Notes: generated by a model not told the origin, from the letters alone. A DNA stretch of 5,103 nt from Cyanobacteria bacterium T3Sed10_376R1m (GCA_003566215.1 PXEJ01000197.1:1-5103), one strand, 5' to 3'. Positions 1-5,103 are shown, counted from the stretch's first letter. Made by a program: numbers and translations.

Positions 1-240
1 ATATAAATATTATTGTTTAAATAAAAATAGAGTTTTTTTATTGGTATATAAATTTTACGGATATTAACATTAAATATTCTTAATTTTTTTAAAATATTAG
101 TGTATATTTTGGATTAGTTATTAATTATATAATTTTATTTTTTTTAATAATCAATATATAGTAGTTGTAAATAGGTTGTGACATTTTTAATAGTAGTAGA
201 AAAATTTTAAAATACTATTATTTGTGAATTATATATAAGT
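1..240. other. Gene-free, extremely AT-rich intergenic stretch
   Basis: A hand count gives about 31 G or C in 240 bases (about 13%), far below the neighbouring genes. Stops interrupt all frames frequently, and I see no credible ORF, tRNA or rRNA. The only structure I can support is the stem-loop at 188-220. The stretch probably belongs to the intergenic space beyond the 3' end of the dehydratase gene and may hold the control region of a gene to the left of the window. Confidence 0.7.
188..220. repeat. Imperfect stem-loop with perfect 8-bp arms
   Basis: TAATAGTA (188-195) is the exact reverse complement of TACTATTA (213-220), with a 17-base A/T-rich spacer. No U-tract follows on either strand, so this is not a standard terminator. 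In sequence this AT-rich an 8-bp match can arise by chance. A regulatory role is only a possibility. Confidence 0.3.
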
Positions 241-271
241 TATAAATAATTGGTGAGAATTTGAAGGTGAT

Positions 272-303
272 TTCCCCCCTGATGAAGGGGGGGCTAGGGG
301 GGA
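272..303. repeat. C-run/G-run hairpin element, cyanobacterial intergenic repeat type
   Basis: CCCCCCT (274-280) pairs with AGGGGGG (286-292) around the loop GATGA. After CTA, a second G-run (297-302) follows that can pair with the same C-run, so two alternative hairpins compete. The G+C-rich block stands out sharply from its AT-rich surroundings. From general knowledge, near-identical elements (C-run, CTAG-type spacer, second run, short loop, opposite run) are dispersed in intergenic regions of many cyanobacterial genomes. It lies about 90 bases past the stop codon of the minus-strand dehydratase gene and may stabilise or help end that transcript, but no U-tract follows the hairpin. Confidence 0.7.
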
Positions 304-395
304 TCATATTCCCATGACTCATACAGGATTGTTATACATTTTAAATTAGTAGTCTATAATCTTGAGACAGATTAAATAATACGACTAAACTTGAT

Positions 396-2303
396 TTATA
401 TTAGCAATTTTTTTTCACTTTTAACTTGATCTATATTTTTGAATTCAGGAACTAATTGTTTAAGTTGCTTGAGTAAATTATTTTTATTTCTACTGTGAGC
501 TTCATTTAAGAGTTTATCTAAATTTGGTTGTAGCTTGTTCCATTCAATCATTGGTTCTTTCCCATAAAATATTTGCGGATGTTGAGTTGGGTTACTATTA
601 TTTTTGTCAATTAAAAGTTCTTCATAGAGTTTTTCTCCCGGCCTTAAACCTACAATCTCTATGGGAATATCTTTCCCCGGAACCATTCCACTTAATTGGA
701 TCATTTTTACGGCTAGATCATAAATTTTGACGGGTTCTCCCATGTCTAACAAAAATATTTCTCCTCCTCGGGCGATCGCACCAGCTTGAATGACAAGGGA
801 GACGGCTTCGGGAATGGAAATAAAATAACGAGTGATTTCCTTATGGGTAAGGGTAATCGGTTTACCTTCTGCTATTTGCTTTTTAAATCGAGGAATAACT
901 GAACCACTACTATTTAAAACGTTTCCAAAACGGACAATGGCAAAAGTGGTATTAATATTTTCTTGTTTGGCTAAACTTTGAATTATTAACTCCGCAACTC
1001 TTTTACTTGCACCCATTACATTAGCTGGTCTAACGGCTTTATCCGTAGAGATTAGTACATAATTCTCAACAGATGTGGCGATCGCACATTGGGCTGTAAC
1101 CAAAGTTCCAGCCACATTATTATAAACCCCAATGATAGGATTTTTTTCCAAGAGGGGAACGTGCTTATAGGCAGCCGCATGATAAATCGTTTCAATATTA
1201 TGAAAATTTAAAATACTTTCAAAGTGAGACTTATCAGTAACACTACCTAAATAAGCATGAATTGGCACATCCACCTTTCTTTCCCTTAACTCTAACTCAA
1301 TGGAATAAAGAGCAAATTCATTTAACTCAAACAAGACTAAACACTTAGGTTGCAATTGCAAAACTTGACGGGATAATTCCGAACCAATCGAGCCTCCTGC
1401 GCCTGTAACTAAAACAGCCCTATCGGTGATATTAATTTTTAACAAACTATCATCAGGGACAATTTCATCTCGACCTAATAAATCTGTAACATCAATATTT
1501 CGTAACTGTGAAACAGATGCCTCATCAGATAATAGCTCCTTGAGGGTAGGAATAGACTTAAAATTAACGGGTAATGACTCCAAATTTTTTAAAATTTCTC
1601 TGCGTCTAAAACTAGGTAAATTAGGAATAGCAAAAATGAGAGTATTGAAAGGTGTTTGTGTGAATAGAACAGGTAAAAAATTAGGACGATAAATAGGAAT
1701 ATCCCGAATAAATCTTCCTTCTAATTCTAAATTATCATCAACAAAAGCAATTAATTTATACTCTGGACTTTGTTCTAAATTTTGGGCTAATTGATACCCC
1801 ATTGAACCAGCACCATATATAACAATTAGCTCTAATGGATTAGAGTCTAAACCGTTCAAGAGATTAGACTTGATAACTGTGCGAATAGTTACCCTTGAAC
1901 CAAAAATAGCAATTATTGAAATTAAACTATCAATAACAATGACAGATAAACTAATATTATTTTCAGTGAATAAAAGCAATAATATTATTCCAATAAAAGT
2001 GCTAGTAATCATTGATTTAATGATTGTGGAAATAAATTCCAAATCTGTATATTTTACGACAGGTTTATAAAAACCAAATACATTTAAAATAATACTTTTT
2101 GAGATGAAATAAAGCCCAATTACCCATAGATAAATGCTAAATATTTCTGTGGTTTGAGAAATACCATAAAAAAGAACAAAAGCTATTAAAATAGAGATTA
2201 AAGAAATAATCCCATCACAGCAGGTCAGAATATTTCGTTTTTGCGATCGCGATAAATCATTGTATTCAGGTAATAGTTTGACTAAGGTATTCAGAATAAT
2301 CAT
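396..2303 (-). CDS. Membrane-bound nucleoside-diphosphate-sugar 4,6-dehydratase (CapD/WbpM/PglF family polysaccharide biosynthesis protein)
   Basis: This is a full-length 635-residue member of the large two-Rossmann CapD family, which normally runs to about 590-660 residues. Family enzymes convert UDP-GlcNAc (or a related UDP-sugar) to the 4-keto-6-deoxy sugar for capsule, O-antigen or glycoprotein glycans. Several hydrophobic segments lie in residues 29-140 and should anchor it in the inner membrane with the catalytic part in the cytosol. The first nucleotide fold starts with GAGSMG (164-169). The linker has DLLGRDE (274-280). The catalytic SDR domain has TGAGGSIG (300-307) for NAD(P), AAAYKHVP (376-383), STDKAV (419-424) and NVMGASK (428-434). 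In the last motif Met430 replaces the usual SDR Tyr ahead of Lys434, as in the WbpM-type SMK enzymes. RFGNVLNSSGS (458-468) and LRPGEKLYEELL (553-564) are further family signatures. The ATG at 2303 lacks a clear ribosome site. The exact substrate cannot be read from sequence. Confidence 0.95.
   Translation of the reverse strand: MIILNTLVKLLPEYNDLSRSQKRNILTCCDGIISLISILIAFVLFYGISQTTEIFSIYLWVIGLYFISKSIILNVFGFYKPVVKYTDLEFISTIIKSMITSTFIGIILLLLFTENNISLSVIVIDSLISIIAIFGSRVTIRTVIKSNLLNGLDSNPLELIVIYGAGSMGYQLAQNLEQSPEYKLIAFVDDNLELEGRFIRDIPIYRPNFLPVLFTQTPFNTLIFAIPNLPSFRRREILKNLESLPVNFKSIPTLKELLSDEASVSQLRNIDVTDLLGRDEIVPDDSLLKINITDRAVLVTGAGGSIGSELSRQVLQLQPKCLVLFELNEFALYSIELELRERKVDVPIHAYLGSVTDKSHFESILNFHNIETIYHAAAYKHVPLLEKNPIIGVYNNVAGTLVTAQCAIATSVENYVLISTDKAVRPANVMGASKRVAELIIQSLAKQENINTTFAIVRFGNVLNSSGSVIPRFKKQIAEGKPITLTHKEITRYFISIPEAVSLVIQAGAIARGGEIFLLDMGEPVKIYDLAVKMIQLSGMVPGKDIPIEIVGLRPGEKLYEELLIDKNNSNPTQHPQIFYGKEPMIEWNKLQPNLDKLLNEAHSRNKNNLLKQLKQLVPEFKNIDQVKSEKKLLI
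772..779. repeat. HIP1 octamer GCGATCGC
   Basis: This perfect GCGATCGC palindrome lies inside the dehydratase gene. HIP1 is strongly over-represented in cyanobacterial genomes and supports the taxonomic assignment. Confidence 0.9.
1078..1085. repeat. HIP1 octamer GCGATCGC
   Basis: Second perfect HIP1 copy, in the catalytic half of the dehydratase gene. It overlaps the codons for Ile-Ala-Thr near residue 408. Confidence 0.9.
2243..2250. repeat. HIP1 octamer GCGATCGC
   Basis: Third perfect HIP1 copy, near the 5' end of the dehydratase gene. It covers the Ser-Arg-Ser-Gln codons around residue 20. Confidence 0.9.
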
Positions 2304-2356
2304 TACCAGTTGTTTTAATTAAGACAAAAATTTGATTTTGAATAATAATAGCCTTA

Positions 2357-2385
2357 ATTTTGCTATTTCGGTTATGTAGTGTCAA
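2357..2385 (-). promoter_or_regulatory. Candidate sigma-70-type promoter of the dehydratase gene
   Basis: Read on the minus strand, a perfect TTGACA (2385-2380) is followed after exactly 17 bases by CAAAAT (2362-2357), which matches four of six positions of the -10 consensus. Transcription would start near 2350 and give a leader of about 47 bases before the ATG at 2303. The perfect -35 and ideal spacing are direct observations. Promoter activity is inferred. Confidence 0.5.
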
Positions 2386-2427
2386 GTCTAAATTATAAAT
2401 AAATTTTCTTCAATAATCTAAAAGGTG

Positions 2428-2446
2428 CTGAAACTAATGGTTTCAG
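2428..2446. repeat. Hairpin with 7-bp perfect stem
   Basis: CTGAAAC (2428-2434) pairs with GTTTCAG (2440-2446) across the 5-base loop TAATG. It lies upstream of the minus-strand promoter, and no U-tract follows on either strand. It could be a protein-binding site, a dispersed repeat copy, or part of a leader RNA of the SLH gene. Which of these applies cannot be told from one copy. Confidence 0.45.
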
Positions 2447-2479
2447 GCAAATTAAATAGAAAAAAAATATAATGATTCA

Positions 2480-2500
2480 GGTAAAAATAATATTTTTACC
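2480..2500. repeat. Perfect palindrome with 10-bp arms
   Basis: GGTAAAAATA (2480-2489) and TATTTTTACC (2491-2500) are exact reverse complements around the single base 2490. A perfect TATAAT (2468-2473) lies seven bases to its left on the plus strand, though no good -35 accompanies it. The position between divergent promoters suggests an operator. The sequence does not match the NtcA (GTA-N8-TAC), Fur or cyanobacterial LexA consensus as I know them. Confidence 0.5.
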
Positions 2501-2739
2501 CTCAGAAGTGAGATTATCAATCTTCTATATAATTGTTTTCATCAGAAGTTGGATACATTCAAACCATGACTTAACTAAATTTTACACACTCCAAATACAC
2601 AGAATATCTGCTTCGGAACAAAATACCATAAGTAGTGTCATAATAGACATCCGTACAAGTATTGTTTTAATAACAAGCCATGGACAAAATAAATCAATTT
2701 GTTCCATAACTTTAACTTTTTTCCAGAAAAGAAAAGGTG

Positions 2740-2765
2740 TCTTAGAATTCTGAGAATACTATAAC
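2740..2765 (+). promoter_or_regulatory. Operator-like dyad and -10-like sequence upstream of the SLH gene
   Basis: TCTTAGAATTCTGAGA (2740-2755) is a 16-base palindrome with one imperfect pair out of eight. TATAAC (2760-2765) follows, matching five of six bases of the -10 consensus. No recognisable -35 lies 16-18 bases upstream, so an activator bound at the dyad is conceivable. Transcription from here would leave a leader of roughly 17 bases before the ATG at 2789. The role is inferred from position. Confidence 0.3.
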
Positions 2766-2788
2766 GTTGATTAACATTCAAATATTTT

Positions 2789-4036
2789 ATGAAAAATTTA
2801 AAACCCTATAAGATGACCACCGCACTTTTATTAAGTGTGACCTTTGGTTCAACTTTAACAATACCTTTGACAAGTGCATTAATAAATCCTGCACCTGTGG
2901 TAGCTCAAAATACCCAATTTTCTGATGTTTCTTCCAATTATTGGGCTCGAGACTTTATCAGTGCTTTAGTTAATCGGGGAGTAATCGCTGGTTTTCCTGA
3001 TGGTACTTTTCAACCTGATGCACCAGTCACGAGGGCACAATTTGCGGCAATGGTTCAAAAAGCATTACCTAAAGAAAGAATGCGCACGAATATTCCTTTT
3101 AACGATGTAGCTAGTAATTATTGGGCAAGTGGTGCCATTAATAATGCTTATGAAATGGGCTTTTTGTCTGGTTATCCGGGACAAATTTTTCGCCCTGAGC
3201 AAAATATACCCAGAGAACAAGTTTTAGTATCTTTAGCTAATGGGTTGAACTATACTCCGGCTAATAGTGTTGATAGTGTGGTGGGCTATTTTAATGATTC
3301 TAGCGGTATTTCTAACTTTGCTCGATCGCCCGTCGCCGCTGCCACGGAAAAAAGAATTGTGGTAAACTATCCCAACACCAGATTACTAAACCCTACTCGT
3401 AACGCAACGAGAGCTGAGGTTGCCGCTCTAATTTATCAAGCGTTGGTGTCTCAAGGGCAAGTAGCTAGTATCAATTCTCCCTATGTTGTGAGTCAGTTAC
3501 CCATAGCGACTAATACCCGCATTGTCTCAGGAACACAAATTCCTGTATCCTATCAAGCGGACAAAATTCTCTTAACCAGAGATGAAACTGTACCTATTAC
3601 TTTAACTATTGCCGAAGACATGGTTAGTAGCAATGGTTCAGTGTTAATTCCTCGCAATAGCACTATCACCGGAGAATTACGCCCTACGGAGAACGGTACT
3701 CGTTTTGTTGCTCAAGAGTTGCAATTACTCAATGGCAGAACTTATACTGTTAATGCTTCTTCCGAGGTAATTACAGAAACTGAAACTGTTAACCGAGGTA
3801 CTGATACTGGTAACTTGTTGAAAAATGCTGCTATTGGTACTGCCGCTGCCGCCGCTATTTCTGGTGTTACGGGCGATCGTAGAATTACTACAGGGGAGTT
3901 ATTACTTGGTGCGGGAGCTGGAGTTTTAGCCACCCTCATCCCTCAATTTTTGGGACGTAATAGCGTTGACTTATTAGTAATCAAGCCTGAAACCAACCTC
4001 AATATTACTATGAATAGTGATTTAGTTCTCAATTAG
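2789..4036 (+). CDS. Secreted S-layer-homology (SLH) domain protein with a VirB10/TrbI-like C-terminal module
   Basis: This is a 415-residue exported envelope protein. A signal peptide (basic MKNLKPYK, hydrophobic stretch about 10-30) probably ends after VVA (residue 39). Three SLH repeats follow. The first is FSDVSSNYWA...GVIAGFPDGTF...TRAQFAAMV (44-89). The second starts at FNDVASNYWA (104), with GFLSGYPG and PREQVLVSLA. The third is a diverged copy (168-219) with NPTRNATRAEVAALIYQAL. SLH domains bind cell-wall-linked glycans, so the protein should be held at the peptidoglycan/outer-membrane interface. Residues 240-325 form a beta-rich region including SVLIPRNSTITGEL and NGTRFVAQELQLLNGRTYTV. 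An Ala/Gly-rich hydrophobic helical pair (about 341-388) and a final VDLLVIKPETNLNITMNSDLVL strand region follow. This order recalls the TrbI/VirB10 C-terminal domain, but that is my motif-level inference. No OprB-type porin barrel is present. ATG 2813 (Met9) is a possible alternative start, but the basic N-region favours 2789. Confidence 0.92.
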   Translation: MKNLKPYKMTTALLLSVTFGSTLTIPLTSALINPAPVVAQNTQFSDVSSNYWARDFISALVNRGVIAGFPDGTFQPDAPVTRAQFAAMVQKALPKERMRTNIPFNDVASNYWASGAINNAYEMGFLSGYPGQIFRPEQNIPREQVLVSLANGLNYTPANSVDSVVGYFNDSSGISNFARSPVAAATEKRIVVNYPNTRLLNPTRNATRAEVAALIYQALVSQGQVASINSPYVVSQLPIATNTRIVSGTQIPVSYQADKILLTRDETVPITLTIAEDMVSSNGSVLIPRNSTITGELRPTENGTRFVAQELQLLNGRTYTVNASSEVITETETVNRGTDTGNLLKNAAIGTAAAAAISGVTGDRRITTGELLLGAGAGVLATLIPQFLGRNSVDLLVIKPETNLNITMNSDLVLN

Positions 4037-4076
4037 CGTTTGTTTTGTGAATAATTAATAGTAATTAAATTTACCG

Positions 4077-4106
4077 AAAAAAGGCGTAGGATACTGCGTC
4101 TTTTTT
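4077..4106 (+). terminator. Intrinsic terminator of the SLH gene
   Basis: A 13-bp stem (4077-4089 with 4094-4106) closes a GATA tetraloop. It runs from A6 through GGCGTAG and CTGCGTC to T6, giving the U-tract. It starts 41 bases after the SLH stop codon. Two pairs are G-U wobbles in the plus-strand RNA. In the minus-strand RNA those become A-C mismatches, so the hairpin is stronger for the SLH transcript than for the convergent MerR transcript, although it can act on both. Confidence 0.88.
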
Positions 4107-4157
4107 AATATTTATAATCTTGATGATTTTCTTTATGCAATTATTTTTTTAGTAAAA

Positions 4158-4592
4158 CTAATCAACTTGTTTTTGAATATTAGGACAAATATTTTCATCC
4201 AAACTTTCAGCATAATGCCATCCTGACAAAATAGCTTTTAATTCACCTTGTAAAATTGTTAAATTATCAATTTTTTTCTTTATATTATCTAATTTATCTA
4301 TTAATACCTCTTTAGCAACACCGCAAGGAACTTCTCCCTTATCATAAATATTTAAAATATTCTCAATTTCTGTTAAACTTAAACCAAGAGATTGCGATCG
4401 CCTTATAAAACTTAAACGCTTAAAAATAGAAGAATTAAATAAACGATAACCAGCAGAATTACGGACAATATTAGGAGCAAGTAACCCCAAATGGTCATAG
4501 TAACGAAGGGTTTTAATAGAAACACCGCTAATAGAAGCCACTTGACCAATTTTTAATAACTCTTGTCTAGGAAAATTATCTACAGTAGTCAT
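4158..4592 (-). CDS. MerR-family transcriptional regulator, metal-responsive type
   Basis: This is a 144-residue one-component regulator. The winged helix-turn-helix is clear: LLKIGQVASISGVSIKTLRYYDHLGLL (12-38), then NSAGYRLF (45-52) and the FIRRSQSLGLSLTEIENIL segment (62-80). A coiled-coil dimerisation helix runs from about 92 to 122. MerR proteins twist promoters with long spacers to activate them when an effector binds. Cys90 (in VPCGVAKE) sits where ZntR and MerR have their conserved helix-start Cys and CueR has Ser, which points to a divalent-metal sensor. The C-terminal loop keeps Cys136 (ICPNI), but the first loop Cys of CueR/ZntR appears replaced by the W125-H126 region. The sensed metal is therefore uncertain, and a redox or organic effector is possible. 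The gene lies 51 bases downstream of the small membrane protein gene on the same strand and is probably co-transcribed. It has no clear ribosome site, and its N-terminal extension is about 11 residues longer than usual. Confidence 0.92.
   Translation of the reverse strand: MTTVDNFPRQELLKIGQVASISGVSIKTLRYYDHLGLLAPNIVRNSAGYRLFNSSIFKRLSFIRRSQSLGLSLTEIENILNIYDKGEVPCGVAKEVLIDKLDNIKKKIDNLTILQGELKAILSGWHYAESLDENICPNIQKQVD
4394..4401. repeat. HIP1 octamer GCGATCGC
   Basis: Fourth perfect HIP1 copy, inside the MerR gene at the IRRSQ codons. Two seven-base near-copies (3323-3329 and 3873-3879) lie in the SLH gene. Confidence 0.9.
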
Positions 4593-4643
4593 TAGTCTAG
4601 ATTAATAGTTAATAATTCTTTGTCTGAGGAAGAAATAAGTTTG

Positions 4644-4931
4644 TTAACGATAATCTTGTTTTTTTCGTAAAATGGGTAACGGTTGGGTAGGATTGCTACT
4701 AGGAGGAAGATAACGTCGAGGAGGATTACTAAGCACTGCTTTTGGTTCTTTTTGGGATTGTACCCAACGCAAAATTACCCCAAGTATTACTAACATCAAT
4801 CCAAAAGAAAGTAAAGTCCACCGTTCTCCAAAACCCCCTAAGATGGCATCTACTGCCCCAAAAGTAACGATGAAGGCACTAACAGGTTCTTGACGATAGA
4901 GTGATTTTAATCGAGGTAATTTGAATTTCAT
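4644..4931 (-). CDS. Small two-helix membrane protein, conserved cyanobacterial hypothetical type
   Basis: This 95-residue protein has a basic N-terminus (KFKLPRLKSLYRQ). One hydrophobic segment spans about 17-34 (VSAFIVTFGAVDAILGGFG), followed by a short charged turn GERW (35-38). A second hydrophobic helix spans about 39-57 (LLSFGLMLVILGVILRWV). The C-terminal tail is Pro-rich and basic (NPPRRYLPPSSNPTQPLP, then RKKQDYR). The pattern suggests an inner-membrane helical hairpin with both ends in the cytosol, by the positive-inside rule. I recall similar short proteins in cyanobacteria annotated only as hypothetical, and I assign no function. The next gene downstream on the same strand is the MerR regulator. 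A candidate promoter with a 19-bp spacer lies upstream. The ATG at 4931 is the natural start. Confidence 0.8.
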   Translation of the reverse strand: MKFKLPRLKSLYRQEPVSAFIVTFGAVDAILGGFGERWTLLSFGLMLVILGVILRWVQSQKEPKAVLSNPPRRYLPPSSNPTQPLPILRKKQDYR

Positions 4932-4962
4932 AGAAATACTTAGTTTTACTTACACTGTTGTT

Positions 4963-4993
4963 ATCTTATTTCAGAGTTTCTTGATGCTCACAA
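4963..4993 (-). promoter_or_regulatory. Candidate promoter with 19-bp spacer upstream of the small membrane protein gene
   Basis: On the minus strand TTGTGA (4993-4988) is followed after 19 bases by TAAGAT (4968-4963). The start codon lies 32 bases further on, giving a leader of about 25 bases. Each hexamer matches its consensus at four of six positions. The 19-bp spacer is longer than the usual 17 and is typical of MerR-activated promoters, but the spacer holds no convincing dyad. It would drive the small membrane protein and probably the MerR gene. Confidence 0.35.
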
Positions 4994-5001
4994 TTAATAT
5001 T

Positions 5002-5017
5002 TAAAGCTATAACTTTA
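5002..5017. promoter_or_regulatory. Operator-like near-palindrome
   Basis: TAAAGCTATAACTTTA is a 16-base inverted repeat with seven of eight pairs matching. It lies just upstream of the candidate promoter for the small membrane protein gene and downstream of the stop codon of the gene at the right edge. A regulator-binding role is inferred from symmetry and position only. Confidence 0.3.
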
Positions 5018-5048
5018 GGGTAACTTATTTTACTAACTACTCTTAATT

Positions 5049-5103
5049 TTAGGCTACCAAAATCTGCTCACAAAGTTTCTCTTCTAAATCTACTTCCTCT
5101 TGG
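5049..5103 (-). CDS. C-terminal end of an unidentified protein (partial, cut by window edge)
   Basis: The minus strand is open from the window edge to a TAA at 5051-5049. The frame begins at base 5102 and encodes QEEVDLEEKLCEQILVA before the stop. The acidic, helix-like tail and clean codons suggest a genuine C-terminus. The 117-base gap to the next minus-strand start is consistent with a gene boundary. Seventeen residues are too few to identify a family. Confidence 0.45.
   Translation of the reverse strand, partial: QEEVDLEEKLCEQILVA

Larger units (their letters stand above)
2304..2788. other. 485-base divergent intergenic region
   Basis: This region separates the minus-strand dehydratase from the plus-strand SLH gene, so it must carry both promoters. 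It contains a good minus-strand promoter (2357-2385), a hairpin (2428-2446), a perfect palindrome (2480-2500) and an operator-like dyad next to a -10-like sequence (2740-2765). A 93-codon plus-strand reading frame (2472-2753) spans much of it. That frame is rich in ATA and AGA codons, unlike both neighbours, has no ribosome site, and encodes nothing I recognise, so I do not call it a gene. The minus strand of the same stretch is also unusually open, with 59 codons free of stops ending at 2593. A decayed gene or a long leader is possible. Confidence 0.6.

Noticed and set aside
287..302. G-quadruplex in the G-rich block
   Set aside because: There are only two long G-runs separated by CTA. A four-tract quadruplex would need each run to be split with very short or no loops, and the adjacent C-run favours a hairpin.
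524..730. 68-codon plus-strand reading frame
   Set aside because: It lies wholly antisense to the strongly supported dehydratase gene and encodes no recognisable domain; it is a shadow frame.
1426..1692. 88-codon plus-strand reading frame
   Set aside because: Antisense to the conserved linker and Rossmann region of the dehydratase; no independent gene signals.
1870..2070. 66-codon plus-strand reading frame
   Set aside because: Antisense to the dehydratase transmembrane region; its Ile/Val-rich composition simply mirrors that coding strand.
2480..2500. NtcA-type binding site or intrinsic terminator
   Set aside because: The spacing between GTA and TAC is far longer than the N8 of NtcA sites, and no U-tract or G+C-rich stem is present for a terminator.
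3742..3939. 65-codon minus-strand reading frame
   Set aside because: Antisense to the Ala/Gly-rich helical part of the SLH protein; composition explained by the opposite strand.
1..5103. CRISPR array, tRNA, rRNA or intact insertion sequence
   Set aside because: I saw no regularly spaced repeats, no tRNA cloverleaf, no rRNA-like stretch, and no transposase motif or paired terminal inverted repeats.

Overview
The window looks like chromosomal DNA of an AT-rich cyanobacterium. Four copies of the octamer GCGATCGC (HIP1, highly over-represented in cyanobacterial genomes) occur in 5.1 kb. An intergenic C-run/G-run element of a kind I recall from many cyanobacterial genomes lies near the left end, and the genes lack clear Shine-Dalgarno sequences. 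The gene types (membrane-bound sugar-nucleotide dehydratase, SLH-domain envelope protein, small two-helix membrane protein with a GERW turn) also fit. A low-GC unicellular lineage such as the Geminocystis/Cyanobacterium group is possible, but that is inference.

Layout, left to right. Positions 1-240 are gene-free and extremely AT-rich (about 13% G+C by hand count). The C-run/G-run hairpin element follows at 272-303. On the minus strand, 396-2303 encodes a 635-residue CapD/WbpM/PglF-type UDP-sugar 4,6-dehydratase with a membrane-spanning N-terminus. A 485-base divergent intergenic region (2304-2788) carries a good minus-strand promoter, a perfect 10-bp-arm palindrome, a second hairpin and an operator-like dyad. 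On the plus strand, 2789-4036 encodes a secreted protein with three SLH domains and a C-terminal module whose motif order resembles the TrbI/VirB10 beta-barrel domain. A strong intrinsic terminator at 4077-4106 separates it from the convergent minus-strand pair: a MerR-family metal-type regulator (4158-4592), and upstream of it a 95-residue two-helix membrane protein (4644-4931). The last bases hold the C-terminal end of another minus-strand gene.

How the genes may work together. The dehydratase and the SLH protein are divergently transcribed, and both plausibly serve the cell envelope: the dehydratase makes activated deoxy-amino-sugar precursors for surface glycans, and SLH domains bind cell-wall-linked glycans. 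The MerR regulator is probably co-transcribed with the small membrane protein 51 bases upstream. A candidate promoter with a 19-bp spacer, the geometry typical of MerR-controlled promoters, precedes that protein. No complete undescribed system is evident. The points most worth a second look are the SLH/VirB10-like architecture, the atypical metal-site residues of the MerR protein, and the palindromes and stop-sparse stretch in the divergent intergenic region.
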